From: Bacillota bacterium
GTDB taxonomy: Bacteria; Bacillota_I; Bacilli_A; Acholeplasmatales; Acholeplasmataceae
Direction: 5' to 3'
Assembly: GCA_023458995.1 (NCBI GenBank)
Contig: JAEWVV010000009.1
Coordinates: 1-15,319, forward strand
DNA: 15,319 nucleotides
Shown here: positions 1 to 8,743 of the stretch, one piece after another
Layout: every line of letters starts with the position of its first letter
Numbering within the stretch: the stretch's first letter is position 1
Position numbers and translations under genes: made by a program
The notes under the pieces: generated by a model
Databases searched by the model: none
What the model was told of the DNA's origin: nothing
What the model saw: only the letters and a program-made list of their open reading frames with translations

Positions 1-3000
1 CGTCATGGATCTTGGTTCTAAGACGATTCCTTCTTCGCGATTTAAAGAATGTGATGTAACTTTATACGAGTAATTAACTTCACCATTAATCATTGATTTA
101 ATTCCATTAATGAGAATTACTTGACCCCTTTCAAAGAAATTACCTCCATGGCCATCATAATAATATACTTCACCATCGATAGTGACATAGAGATAATCAA
201 AATCTGCATAAATGACAGTAGCTTCTAAATTGATTTCATCTAAATCTACAGATTCGTCAAATAGATGATCCAATGTATCATAGGTGAAACCTTTGATAAG
301 TACTTCAAAAATATAACTAGCAGATCCCATCTTATAGTCTACTTGAAGACGAATTGGTATCACTGTATCAACTGAAGCATGTCCGACAATAAATTCATAA
401 TCTGTTCTTTCTAAAAGTTCACTATGATCTAAAACAGTGTATGTAACAATAGCATCACCAAATAAGTTATGCACTAATGCAAGATTAATATAACTTCCTT
501 CATAGTAAGGTTCATCATAACGAAGGTTCATAAAATAATCCACAAGTTTTTCTGCAACCACTTGATCATCAGGTTCATCGAGGGCAATGTTCAATTCACC
601 ATTATAAATTGCATGTCCCATGATAAGTGCTATATCGGTAGACTCTTCAAATGTTGAATTACCTAAGATAAATCCTTGTAGTGTGATATCAAAACCAACA
701 TAGGGTTCAAGACTTGTTTCTCCGTAGTATACTGTTTGAATGCGAATATGTGTATCACCTTTGATGAGTTCGTAATAATTCCAACCTACACGATTGAGTG
801 TACCTGAAACCTCAACAAAATTTCCTAAGTAGTCATCTTTTGAATGATCTAGAGTCGATAGTGCTTCGGTTGCTAAAGGAGATACGGTTAACACTGGTAC
901 TGCAGCATAATCCAATATTTTCCAACTGAGTGTTACAAATGTATATCGTCCATCTTCATATGCCATAGATCCTGTAATTTCTACATCTCTACCAATATCA
1001 CTACCTCCATAGATGTAGTCATTTTCGGTAAGTTTTACAATAAGATAATCTGTTCCATCAAAAAGAAGTATTGCATCATATGTATAATCATAGGCAAATG
1101 TTGCAAAGATTTTTCCTCCAATAGTAACAACCTCATCCAGTTTTTCCTTAGCTTGTGTAATATTTAATATCGTACTACTTTCCTGTTTGGGGAGTACATT
1201 GACATTAATGATATGCTCAATTGTAACCTCATCAACCGTGATGAAAACAGAAAGAGGAATGGTCATTTCTTCATCAACTGGATATACATATGCAAATAAT
1301 AAATCAAAAATTGCTTCATAATCAGTTGGAACATCATACGTATAACTTGCATTAAACGGGCTATAACTTGATGGTAGACTACGTGACGTTCCACTATACA
1401 TTGGACTTACCCAAATGTCATTAACAATTGATTTTAAGATGTCTTGTTTTTCTGTTAAACTATATGAAATCTCTTCGATATCATCTTTAATACCTAAGTA
1501 CATAAGGTCCCAAGTATTATCATCATAATCTTCAATCATTAATTGAATCTTAACATGCTTATTTCGGTAATCTCCAAGTTTATACATCGTATATTCATCG
1601 ATTGTATCAAAATCGATTTCTGATGTTCCATATTGTAATGTGAAGAATAGATATTCGTCTTCAACTATAGCTGTCAGGTATCCTGTTATTTCAATCATTT
1701 GATTGTAAGATGATAAAAGATTTGGATCAAGTTCATTAACATCAGAGATAGTCATCTGATTTACTGGAATTTCAGGCGTTAAATCTCTTTCATAATAATA
1801 AACGACATGCGGAATAGCTTGACCATTTTCGCGATACTGATAATTCATCTCGACACGATTTTCGAATTCATAATCTCGATATAAATAGCCATAAACAACG
1901 ACATGATCACCAACATAAGCATCACAATCATAAACATTAACGAAAAGCAATCCTGTTTCATCTTGGATATACATACGATTTGGATTACGATAAACGACAA
2001 CACCTTCAACAAATGCATTTTCATAACTAGGATGTTGTTTAAACTCTGCAATACTTAAAATTTCAGGACCTTCTAGCATTGTCTGATAGACATAAGATCT
2101 TGTAACATCATGATATGAAATATTAAGTTCAATCTTGATTGTCTTAGGGTTATCAACAAAGGTAAACCATTGATTAACTTCATCATAATAAGACTCGCCT
2201 TCGACAAAATTCCAAGTGATATGTCCACCTAGCATCGGATGTTTATCTGCCATAACGAATGTTTCATAGGATGTAAACGTATGATCAGCATAGTTTCTAG
2301 AGAACAATTCTAAGATCATTTCAACACGTTCTGTATCACTATAATTCGGAATCTTTATTTCTTCACGTTCTCCGGCAAAGATCATCATAGGTATGCCTTG
2401 TTCACTAAGTATTAAATATCCTCTTAAGAGAACTTCGAGTCCAACATAATCGAAAAGTGATTCAAAACCGTTGTATGTAATCGGATTAATAATCACTTGA
2501 AGAGAATCATTTCCAATTGCAAAATGGTCAGAATGTTCTAATTCACTTTGATCACTTAAGAAACCCCTTATTTCATAATACTGACTGTAGATCATTGGAT
2601 CATTCAAATTGATATTTGCATAATCAGTCATTGTAATTTCATTTGGGATTGGATCTATATCATTAAAGCGTGAAATGATCTGATAGAATTCTTCATGAAT
2701 TCCATAACATAATTTACCAATCACATCTTTTTTGACTTCTACTGCAACTTCATCACCATAGGTAACTTCAAAATGACCTCTAATAAAGATTGTCCCTGTT
2801 GAGTCTTTAAGTATATAGACTTCTTCATCAGGATAAGCCATCACCATAAGTCCTTTTAGATTAAAGGTTTCTCCAACATCTCCGTTAATCACATCAAGCA
2901 CAGTATCATAGATGCGAGGTACTAAATTAAAGTTAATCACGTATTCATACACTGTATCATTTAGAGTAATCTCACTTGTAAGACTTATAACTTCTAATCC

Positions 3001-5463
3001 CTCAGTATGAACAAATCCTAAATAATCATAATCATACAAATCTTCATCTTCAATATCAAAAGACATCACAATTTGCGATAATCCCCAAGGATCATTCATG
3101 AGTAAATCAAAATGGTCCATACCCTGATAAGAATCATCTACATATGAATCGATATAGGCTTTAATAAGTTCTACTTTATCTAAATCTGTTAATCCGATAT
3201 TTTCTAGATTTGTAACTTCTATGATCCACGCACCTTGATGCTGATAAAGAATAGCATCTACTTTAACTTTATTCATAAGTGATGCTGAAACGTCACCAAG
3301 ACTGAACTTATCTGATATATGAATTCTTGTTCCAGAATCAAGATCTGCAAGCACATAACCATCATCTTCTAATAAAATTCCAACAAGTTCAATCATTTCG
3401 TAATGAACCGTTTCCAAATCTAAAGTCTTTAAATCATCTATTTCTAAAGGTGTTGAAGGAACAACAGTATACGTATCTATAATCGTTTCAAGGTTTGATA
3501 CTTGTGCAAGCATAGGCATACCTTGTTGATAAACAAGGAGTGCATCAAAACCATAATTTAGACCATCAGTTACTAAACTTTGATCATATAAAACATAAAT
3601 GTTTGCTGTACCATCGGTGATATAGAACCCTTGATAAGGTGTGCTTGCTTCTATGAAAACAAGACCTTCTACATGTACTGATGTATAATAATCTAACTTC
3701 TTAATATCTAATAGAGATAATCCTTCTTCCTTTGTTATCCATTTAGCATACAGTGTAATTCCACCTAATGGCATCGTTGTAAATGTATATTCTGTTGTTA
3801 AATCAACATCTAAATACCAACCAATAAAGATGTAATCTTCTTTAGTCGGTGATGCTGGAACTGATACATTTGCTTTATAACCAGCTTCAATATTTAAAAC
3901 AGTCGATCCACCATTTTCTTCAAAGGTGATGGTGTATAGATTAGGTGTCCATTTTGCATAAAGTGTAATACCGCCTGTAGGCATCATCCATGTGGTAAAT
4001 GCTTCTGTTAAGCCTACATTTGTATACCAGCCTGCAAATGTATAACCTTCTTTTGTAGGAGCATTCGGCTCAGTAATGACATCACCAAGTGGAGCAGTAA
4101 TTGATTCTACACTACTTCCTTCGTTGCTGTTAAAATAAAGTGTAGTAGGTTGACCTAACCATTTCGCATAGAGTGTAATACCACCTAGTGGCATGGTTGT
4201 AAAGGTATATGGAACACTTAAATTTGAATCACTATACCATCCTACGAATGTATAATTATTTCTGATAGGATTTTGTGGTTGATCAACAACTTCATCATAC
4301 TTAGCAACAATCGATTGAATCGACAAGTTCGCATTCGCTTCAAATTGAATGGTGTATGAATTTCTTGTATAGTAAATCTTTAAAGTAAGTGAGCCATCAC
4401 CCAAAACAGTACCTGATGAGATTCTATTTGCATTTGTATTATCTATAGTAAAACCAGGAACACTGATTGGACTAGCATTCACTGTGCTTTCTGTGAGTGC
4501 TTTTAATGTAATCGTTTGATTTAAAGTATATGAACCATTAAGTGCTTCAACATAAACTTCAGTATGATAATCAACTTCGACTGGTGTCCAGTGTGCAATA
4601 AGTGTGGTAGCCTGAGTAACGGGTGTTGAAAAACTAAATGCTACATCATCTTTAAACCAACCAGTAAACATATATCCAATCTTTGTTGGATCATTTGGTT
4701 CATCTGCTAAATATCCTTGATAGATGGATTGACTAGAAACTGATGATCCACCATTTGAATTGAAAGCCACATTATATTTGGGTAGTTCTTCCCATGTAGC
4801 AGAAACTTCTAAATCATTTGAAGGCATCGTGGAAGGATAAGAAGACCAACCTACAAATGTGTGCCCGAACTTCGTTAATGTTGGAAGAACGATCGTTTCT
4901 CCAAATAAAACATTTAGATCACTAACCTCTGTTCCACCAGCTTCATCAATTGTTATTTGATAGGTGTTTCTTTCATAATATAATTTCAAAACTGCATTTC
5001 CCGAAGCAGGTAATGTCAGTTCAGAAATAGAATTTGCATGTGAGTTATCTACACTAAAACCTTCATATGTCTTAGGAGTTGCAGTAATGACATCTCCTGT
5101 TTTACCAACTAAGTCTTCATCTTCAAAGAGGACATAAACGCCATCAAGACCTTCTTTGTAATGTTCGACGACATAATTTTTATCATTAGGATCCCATTTA
5201 GCATAGATGGTAATCACCCATGAGTCTCTTTCTTCTAATGGATCGAACTCTTCAGTCAATGATTGATCCGTATACCATCCTTTAAATGTATATCCTTCTT
5301 TAGTTGTGGTAGGTATACCTAAAAGTAATTCATCAATCGAATTAACTTCATTGATCGATGTACCGCCATTGGTTTCAAATGTCACCTTAACTTCTTGATT
5401 TTTTTGACATCCAACCAACACAAAAAAGATCATCAAAAAAATGACGAAAACTAGTTTTTTCAT
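1..5463 (-). CDS. Giant modular surface lipoprotein, C-terminus outside window
   Basis: The frame is open from the ATG at 5463 to the left edge, giving 1821 codons with no stop. An AGAGGGG ribosome binding site lies 8 bases upstream of the ATG. Residues 1-19 form a lipoprotein signal (MKKLVFVIF..., lipobox L16-V-G-C19), so the protein should be lipid-anchored outside the membrane. Six InlB-type repeats (GYTFxGWY ... TLYAKW pattern) lie near residues 25-90, 168-224, 230-292, 369-435, 439-505 and 509-575. Two MucBP-like domains (VEHYxExLDGxY pattern) lie near 97-168 and 298-368. From about 582 the protein alternates two OB-like beta domains with one Ig-like segment: OB 582-661 and 674-757, Ig 758-848, OB 850-930 and 940-1035, Ig 1040-1131, OB 1134-1217 and 1236-1325, Ig 1333-1424, OB 1430-1513 and 1525-1615, Ig 1627-1722, then another OB. 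The lipobox and InlB repeats are seen directly. The OB and Ig assignments are fold inferences from motif spacing. The role is probably binding or adhesion. A catalytic domain could lie beyond the edge. Confidence 0.9.
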   Translation of the reverse strand, partial: MKKLVFVIFLMIFFVLVGCQKNQEVKVTFETNGGTSINEVNSIDELLLGIPTTTKEGYTFKGWYTDQSLTEEFDPLEERDSWVITIYAKWDPNDKNYVVEHYKEGLDGVYVLFEDEDLVGKTGDVITATPKTYEGFSVDNSHANSISELTLPASGNAVLKLYYERNTYQITIDEAGGTEVSDLNVLFGETIVLPTLTKFGHTFVGWSSYPSTMPSNDLEVSATWEELPKYNVAFNSNGGSSVSSQSIYQGYLADEPNDPTKIGYMFTGWFKDDVAFSFSTPVTQATTLIAHWTPVEVDYHTEVYVEALNGSYTLNQTITLKALTESTVNASPISVPGFTIDNTNANRISSGTVLGDGSLTLKIYYTRNSYTIQFEANANLSIQSIVAKYDEVVDQPQNPIRNNYTFVGWYSDSNLSVPYTFTTMPLGGITLYAKWLGQPTTLYFNSNEGSSVESITAPLGDVITEPNAPTKEGYTFAGWYTNVGLTEAFTTWMMPTGGITLYAKWTPNLYTITFEENGGSTVLNIEAGYKANVSVPASPTKEDYIFIGWYLDVDLTTEYTFTTMPLGGITLYAKWITKEEGLSLLDIKKLDYYTSVHVEGLVFIEASTPYQGFYITDGTANIYVLYDQSLVTDGLNYGFDALLVYQQGMPMLAQVSNLETIIDTYTVVPSTPLEIDDLKTLDLETVHYEMIELVGILLEDDGYVLADLDSGTRIHISDKFSLGDVSASLMNKVKVDAILYQHQGAWIIEVTNLENIGLTDLDKVELIKAYIDSYVDDSYQGMDHFDLLMNDPWGLSQIVMSFDIEDEDLYDYDYLGFVHTEGLEVISLTSEITLNDTVYEYVINFNLVPRIYDTVLDVINGDVGETFNLKGLMVMAYPDEEVYILKDSTGTIFIRGHFEVTYGDEVAVEVKKDVIGKLCYGIHEEFYQIISRFNDIDPIPNEITMTDYANINLNDPMIYSQYYEIRGFLSDQSELEHSDHFAIGNDSLQVIINPITYNGFESLFDYVGLEVLLRGYLILSEQGIPMMIFAGEREEIKIPNYSDTERVEMILELFSRNYADHTFTSYETFVMADKHPMLGGHITWNFVEGESYYDEVNQWFTFVDNPKTIKIELNISYHDVTRSYVYQTMLEGPEILSIAEFKQHPSYENAFVEGVVVYRNPNRMYIQDETGLLFVNVYDCDAYVGDHVVVYGYLYRDYEFENRVEMNYQYRENGQAIPHVVYYYERDLTPEIPVNQMTISDVNELDPNLLSSYNQMIEITGYLTAIVEDEYLFFTLQYGTSEIDFDTIDEYTMYKLGDYRNKHVKIQLMIEDYDDNTWDLMYLGIKDDIEEISYSLTEKQDILKSIVNDIWVSPMYSGTSRSLPSSYSPFNASYTYDVPTDYEAIFDLLFAYVYPVDEEMTIPLSVFITVDEVTIEHIINVNVLPKQESSTILNITQAKEKLDEVVTIGGKIFATFAYDYTYDAILLFDGTDYLIVKLTENDYIYGGSDIGRDVEITGSMAYEDGRYTFVTLSWKILDYAAVPVLTVSPLATEALSTLDHSKDDYLGNFVEVSGTLNRVGWNYYELIKGDTHIRIQTVYYGETSLEPYVGFDITLQGFILGNSTFEESTDIALIMGHAIYNGELNIALDEPDDQVVAEKLVDYFMNLRYDEPYYEGSYINLALVHNLFGDAIVTYTVLDHSELLERTDYEFIVGHASVDTVIPIRLQVDYKMGSASYIFEVLIKGFTYDTLDHLFDESVDLDEINLEATVIYADFDYLYVTIDGEVYYYDGHGGNFFERGQVILINGIKSMINGEVNYSYKVTSHSLNREEGIVLEPRSMT

Positions 5464-5524
5464 AAAACAAGCCCCTCTTTCCCTTGGTGCCCGGTTCATA
5501 ATGTATCATCGTATTTATACCATC

Positions 5525-5530
5525 ATTATA
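5525..5530 (-). promoter_or_regulatory. -10 box for the giant lipoprotein gene
   Basis: A perfect TATAAT reads on the minus strand about 60 bases upstream of the ATG at 5463. No convincing -35 hexamer is seen at 16-18 bases. The implied leader is about 55 bases long and contains the ribosome binding site. Confidence 0.5.
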
Positions 5531-5561
5531 GTATAGAGTTTAGAAAATAACTAGATAAAAA

Positions 5562-5597
5562 TAAAAGAAAATAAAAGAAAGAACACAAATTCTTTCT
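5562..5597 (-). terminator. Terminator after the PD-(D/E)XK nuclease-like gene
   Basis: On the minus strand an 8-bp perfect stem (AGAAAGAA/TTCTTTCT, plus positions 5576-5583 and 5590-5597) closes a 6-base loop and is followed by a T-rich run. It lies 17 bases after the stop codon of the gene at 5614-6234. The stem is AT-rich, so its strength is uncertain. Confidence 0.65.
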
Positions 5598-5613
5598 CTT
5601 TTCATAAGTGTTT

Positions 5614-6234
5614 TTATGATTCATTTAATTCAAGATAATCAAAAATTGCTTGATAGGTATAAGTCTCATCAATTGGAATTTCAATGATTTCATGAACAAA
5701 TCCTCTTAAATGAATACAGGATAAATGATTGATCACTTTTTCGTAGGATTGCATAAATCCTAAACGATATAGGTTTAATTGTAACTTTAAGTGGTCCATG
5801 TGAATGTTTGCTGTACGTTTGATATCACCAATGCCAAGACCGTGAAAACCTTCCATCGTTAAAATCATATCAAGTCTACCTGCACAAATGATCTTACCTT
5901 CATGTTCAAGGATGACTAATTTTTCATTTTCAATTGATTTGATTTGATATCTTTTTTTTAAATACACATAATATTTAAATTCCATCGATGAACCGATAAC
6001 ACCTTCTTGTTCATAAAGTTCAATCTCTTTATGTAGTGCACTTCCTAAATCGGCTGCCTGTTTTAAGACAGAAGGTTCTATATTTTTATAAGGTGAAGGG
6101 AGAATGAGTGCTACAATTTGTGTGACACTTGGAACTTTGATTCCATCAACATAATAGGTATGTGTCTCATCATGATATTCAACTTTTTTGCCTCGTATGT
6201 ATTCAGTAACATCAGATTTCATATCTAGTTCCAT
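5614..6234 (-). CDS. Stand-alone PD-(D/E)XK nuclease-like protein (RecB/Cas4/phage exonuclease type)
   Basis: The 206-residue protein has the layout of small RecB-like PD-(D/E)XK nucleases, which cut or trim DNA. The N-terminus carries a THTYYVDGIKVPSVTQI segment (residues 24-40) typical of phage-type members. GSALHKE at 64-70 supplies the conserved His68. The metal-binding core is D122 (GRLDMIL), then D137-I-K139, followed by the QLNLY motif at 152-156. I chose the ATG at 6234 because AAAGGAG sits 6 bases before it. A longer frame reaching 6300 would start inside a hairpin and lacks a ribosome binding site. A TATAAT at 6263-6268 could give it its own promoter. No phage, CRISPR or RecBCD partner is visible nearby, so its substrate is unknown. 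No signal peptide is seen, so it should act in the cytoplasm. Confidence 0.75.
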   Translation of the reverse strand: MELDMKSDVTEYIRGKKVEYHDETHTYYVDGIKVPSVTQIVALILPSPYKNIEPSVLKQAADLGSALHKEIELYEQEGVIGSSMEFKYYVYLKKRYQIKSIENEKLVILEHEGKIICAGRLDMILTMEGFHGLGIGDIKRTANIHMDHLKLQLNLYRLGFMQSYEKVINHLSCIHLRGFVHEIIEIPIDETYTYQAIFDYLELNES

Positions 6235-6262
6235 GGGTTTCTCCTTTAGTTCATCTATCCTC

Positions 6263-6268
6263 ATTATA
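6263..6268 (-). promoter_or_regulatory. -10 box for the nuclease-like gene
   Basis: TATAAT on the minus strand lies about 29 bases before the ATG at 6234, just downstream of the hairpin at 6278-6299. The expected -35 position falls in the hairpin and shows no good hexamer. The gene may therefore depend partly on read-through from the PadR operon. Confidence 0.45.
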
Positions 6269-6277
6269 CATGATAAA

Positions 6278-6299
6278 TGGCCAATATCGCTATTGGCCA
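6278..6299 (-). terminator. Hairpin after the DUF4097 gene (terminator or attenuator)
   Basis: A perfect 9-bp inverted repeat (TGGCCAATA, 4-base loop, TATTGGCCA) starts 6 bases after the TAG stop of the gene at 6306. On the minus strand the following run is only TTTAT, so termination may be leaky. It separates the PadR/DUF4097 pair from the nuclease-like gene. Confidence 0.55.
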
Positions 6300-6305
6300 C
6301 TATTT

Positions 6306-7277
6306 CTATTCTATATTGATTTCACCAGAGAGCGTACTCGTCTTTTTAAGTTTGATTTCTTTTCGTTCACTGTTTTTAATACTTAAATCACCTGAAACAG
6401 ATTTAAAGTTGATGGATTCGGGATAAAAGTTGACACCTTCAACATCCCCTGAAACACAACTAAATTCAGCATCACCAGACGCTGTATCTGTTAAAGAGAT
6501 ATCTCCTGAAACAGTACCAGCATGAAATAGTCCTGTGATTGTTACTTTTTCCATCTCGAGATCACCACTGACCTGTGATGTTTCAACTTGACCAGCAACA
6601 ACATTTAAAACTTCAATATCACCACTGACTGTATTTATTTTGAGTAGATCAAAATTAGCTTTTGATAATTCTAGGTCACCAGAAGTTGTACTTAACGCAA
6701 GTTCATTCGCACTAATACCCACCATTTCAATATCAGCACTTGTACTATTATGTCTTAATGTTTCAATTTTTAATCCTTTAGGTATCTCAATGATAAAGTT
6801 CATATCTTCTTTTTTATTTCTCATGAAAACAAAATTTTTCATTTTTGGTGCTTCTAGTTTAAGTTCACCATTTTGATAAGAGAAGTTATAATCTTTGATC
6901 TTCTCGGTTCCTTCATAGTAAACGTGAATATCACTATCTTTTGATACTTGATATTTGATATCTTCATAAACTAAGCTTACACTCGCATTAATCGAAGAAT
7001 CTAGTGGTGTCACCCTTTTCCAATGAACATAACCATCAACATCTTCTTGATCTTCATCATCGTCGTCATCTTCTACATTTTTTCCACTATTTGCTGCAAG
7101 TTCTCTTGCTAAAGCTTTAGGTTCACCAAAGCGTAAATGAATGTCTTCTTCTCTTAATCCTTGTCGTAATGCTTCTTCAATCATTTCTTCATGATCTCTT
7201 AAAATGTCTTCTATGTCATCATCATTCATGTTTTGTTTGATTAACTCGTTCTTTAAATCTCTTAAAAATGTCTTCAT
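6306..7277 (-). CDS. DUF1700/DUF4097-type protein, partner of PadR regulator
   Basis: The protein has 323 residues. Residues 1-62 form a helical DUF1700-like region (MKTFLRDLKNEL ... FGEPKALARELA). An acidic linker at 69-80 contains a run of Asp and Glu. Residues about 90-323 are a DUF4097-type beta-helix region with a recurring SGD turn (TSGD 198, VSGD 217, 236 and 256, ASGD 266, VSGD 275 and 294, LSGE 316). Relatives are commonly paired with PadR regulators and linked to envelope stress or adhesion. No signal peptide or membrane segment is seen, whereas many DUF1700 proteins are membrane-bound. I chose the ATG at 7277 because AAGGAGGT lies just upstream of it. The longer frame starting at 7319 is not supported. 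The first 56 bases overlap the 3' end of the PadR gene in another frame, which implies translational coupling. Confidence 0.8.
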   Translation of the reverse strand: MKTFLRDLKNELIKQNMNDDDIEDILRDHEEMIEEALRQGLREEDIHLRFGEPKALARELAANSGKNVEDDDDDEDQEDVDGYVHWKRVTPLDSSINASVSLVYEDIKYQVSKDSDIHVYYEGTEKIKDYNFSYQNGELKLEAPKMKNFVFMRNKKEDMNFIIEIPKGLKIETLRHNSTSADIEMVGISANELALSTTSGDLELSKANFDLLKINTVSGDIEVLNVVAGQVETSQVSGDLEMEKVTITGLFHAGTVSGDISLTDTASGDAEFSCVSGDVEGVNFYPESINFKSVSGDLSIKNSERKEIKLKKTSTLSGEINIE

Positions 7278-7596
7278 TTTTTTTACCTCCTTGATTGATA
7301 ATATGATAGACACCGCCAATAAAGGCGTCCCATTCTTCCCTAAGTGATAAGTAATAGATAAATCCTTTTTCTGTCATCTGATAATATTTTCTCGGTGCTC
7401 CTTCAGTTGACTCAACAAGATAGGTTGTAAAGTAGTTTTCACTGGTGAGTCTCCTGAGGATTGGATATATGGTATTTTCACTTACATCGATATATTCTGA
7501 TAGTTGACTAATAATATCGTATCCGTAACTATCTCTTTCAACGAGAACCGATAAAACACATAATTCGATAATGCCTCGTTTAAATTGTGGATTCAT
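7222..7596 (-). CDS. PadR-family transcriptional regulator
   Basis: The 124-residue protein has the PadR winged-helix core: an opening MNPQFKRGIIELCVLSVL, then SYGYDIISQL (helix 2), then the recognition region with VSENTIYPILRRL, and the beta wing ending in PRKYYQMTEKG. The C-terminal helix is for dimerisation. PadR proteins repress their own operon and often respond to envelope stress or small aromatic or antimicrobial molecules. The operon partner at 6306-7277 is a typical PadR companion. AGGAGGG lies 2 bases before the first of two adjacent ATGs and 5 before the second, so I favour the second (7596). The gene ends in TGA, which supports the standard code. An operator-like palindrome covers part of its promoter. 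Confidence 0.9.
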   Translation of the reverse strand: MNPQFKRGIIELCVLSVLVERDSYGYDIISQLSEYIDVSENTIYPILRRLTSENYFTTYLVESTEGAPRKYYQMTEKGFIYYLSLREEWDAFIGGVYHIINQGGKKNEDIFKRFKERVNQTKHE

Positions 7597-7616
7597 CATA
7601 TCCCTCCTATGTACCC

Positions 7617-7645
7617 ATTATAGCACAGTACTATTCGTCGCACAA
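7617..7645 (-). promoter_or_regulatory. Promoter of the PadR operon
   Basis: Minus-strand TATAAT (7617-7622) is preceded by TGC, giving an extended -10. TTGTGC lies 17 bases upstream (7640-7645) as a partial -35. The leader to the PadR start is short. Confidence 0.7.
7620..7634 (-). promoter_or_regulatory. Candidate PadR operator
   Basis: The 15-base imperfect palindrome ATAGTACTGTGCTAT has 7-base arms with one mismatched pair about a central base. It overlaps the -10 box by 3 bases. Binding here would block the promoter, in keeping with PadR autoregulation. That PadR binds it is inference. Confidence 0.45.
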
Positions 7646-7671
7646 TACCTAAATATCATTTTATCAATTCA

Positions 7672-7695
7672 CAAAAAAAGTGCTCAAAGAGCACT
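7672..7695 (-). terminator. Terminator after galactose mutarotase
   Basis: On the minus strand a 7-bp stem AGTGCTC/GAGCACT with a 3-base loop (7679-7695) runs into seven T residues. It lies 13 bases after the stop codon at 7709. Outer CACAAA/TTTGTG bases could lengthen the stem. Confidence 0.85.
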
Positions 7696-7708
7696 CTTTG
7701 TGAAAAAA

Positions 7709-8722
7709 TTATTTTTTATGTTCAAAACGGAGATTCATCCACTTATGATACGTCTCACCTTGACGTAAAATCGAACTGTTCATATCAGGATAATGGATAC
7801 CACCTGGTTCATATTCACATTCAATCGTTAAACCCGATCTAATGCCTTTACCGTATCTTTTAGGTAGTGCATCAACAGAAGGTATGTTATGTGCAAAGAT
7901 GACAATTGCTGGATTGTTGGTTGTCACTTCAAGAGCTAATTCATTTTTACTATCGGAAATGATAGCTTTACCGATTTCATGATCAAATAACCACGTATGA
8001 TCAAAACCACCGATTGGTGTATCATCAAGTGCTTTTAAGTTAGAGTCAATCGATGAGAGTTTTCTTAAATCAAACGGTGTATTTTCAACTAATGCTTTAC
8101 CTTTAGGTGTCAAATTAGGTTTAAGATCAACATATTTAGAAGCTTCCACTTGAACATGATGGTTGTTGATTGTTCCTGTACCATCTAAATTGACATAGAC
8201 GTGATTGGTGATACTGCAAAGTGTATCTTTGGTTGTAGTTGCATCAAAAGCGATATTGATTTGATTGTTTTCATCTAATGTATAGGTAACAAATAAAGTA
8301 AGCTCTCCTGGATAACCTTCTTCACCATCAGCACTTACAATTTTAAAGACAACTTTTGAGGTTTCATTTTCTTCATGTGTAGAAACAAGTTCAAAATGAC
8401 GATAGCTAAACCCTAAAGCGCCACCATGTAATTTCGTTGCTTCACCTCTAAATGGTGTAATAGGGTAAGACTTGTCATCAATTTGAAATGATGGCATAAT
8501 AAGTCTTCCACCAGTACGACCACATGTCTTACCATAGTAAAACTCAGCATTTAAAAATGCATCAACATCATCTGGTCTAACTGTTACTTCAAGACCATTG
8601 AACTTAATTGAATAAATCGATGCTCCATAGCTAAATAATTCTAACTCGATTTGTCCTCTTTGAAGAGTAACCTTTGATACTTCACCAACACTTGTTTGAA
8701 TATTTTTCTCTACTCGAATCAT
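7709..8722 (-). CDS. galM: Galactose mutarotase (aldose 1-epimerase)
   Basis: The enzyme interconverts alpha- and beta-D-galactose (and other aldoses), feeding the Leloir pathway in the cytoplasm. The 337 residues match the usual family length. The expected active-site landmarks are present: H99 in KLHGG, H174 in the ITNHVYVNL segment, D241 in GGFDHTW, and E301 in LTIECEYEPGGIHYPD, the general base by family alignment. The fold should be a beta-sandwich. It starts 21 bases after the stop of the ASCH-GNAT gene, with a weak GAGGGC ribosome binding site, so the two are probably one transcript. No galK, galT or galE is near, so it stands apart from a classic gal operon. Confidence 0.93.
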   Translation of the reverse strand: MIRVEKNIQTSVGEVSKVTLQRGQIELELFSYGASIYSIKFNGLEVTVRPDDVDAFLNAEFYYGKTCGRTGGRLIMPSFQIDDKSYPITPFRGEATKLHGGALGFSYRHFELVSTHEENETSKVVFKIVSADGEEGYPGELTLFVTYTLDENNQINIAFDATTTKDTLCSITNHVYVNLDGTGTINNHHVQVEASKYVDLKPNLTPKGKALVENTPFDLRKLSSIDSNLKALDDTPIGGFDHTWLFDHEIGKAIISDSKNELALEVTTNNPAIVIFAHNIPSVDALPKRYGKGIRSGLTIECEYEPGGIHYPDMNSSILRQGETYHKWMNLRFEHKK

Positions 8723-8743
8723 GATCTGCCCTCATCTTTATTA

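Noticed and set aside
1845..2051. A 68-codon minus-strand frame
   Set aside because: It lies inside the giant lipoprotein in another frame and has no ribosome binding site.
6235..6300. A longer N-terminus for the nuclease-like protein
   Set aside because: It would begin inside the 6278-6299 hairpin. The AAAGGAG before the ATG at 6234 is decisive.
6640..6876. A plus-strand frame within the DUF4097 gene
   Set aside because: It is antisense to a well-supported beta-helix gene and has no start signals.
7571..7768. A plus-strand frame across the PadR promoter
   Set aside because: It spans the terminator and promoter of other genes and shows no domain.
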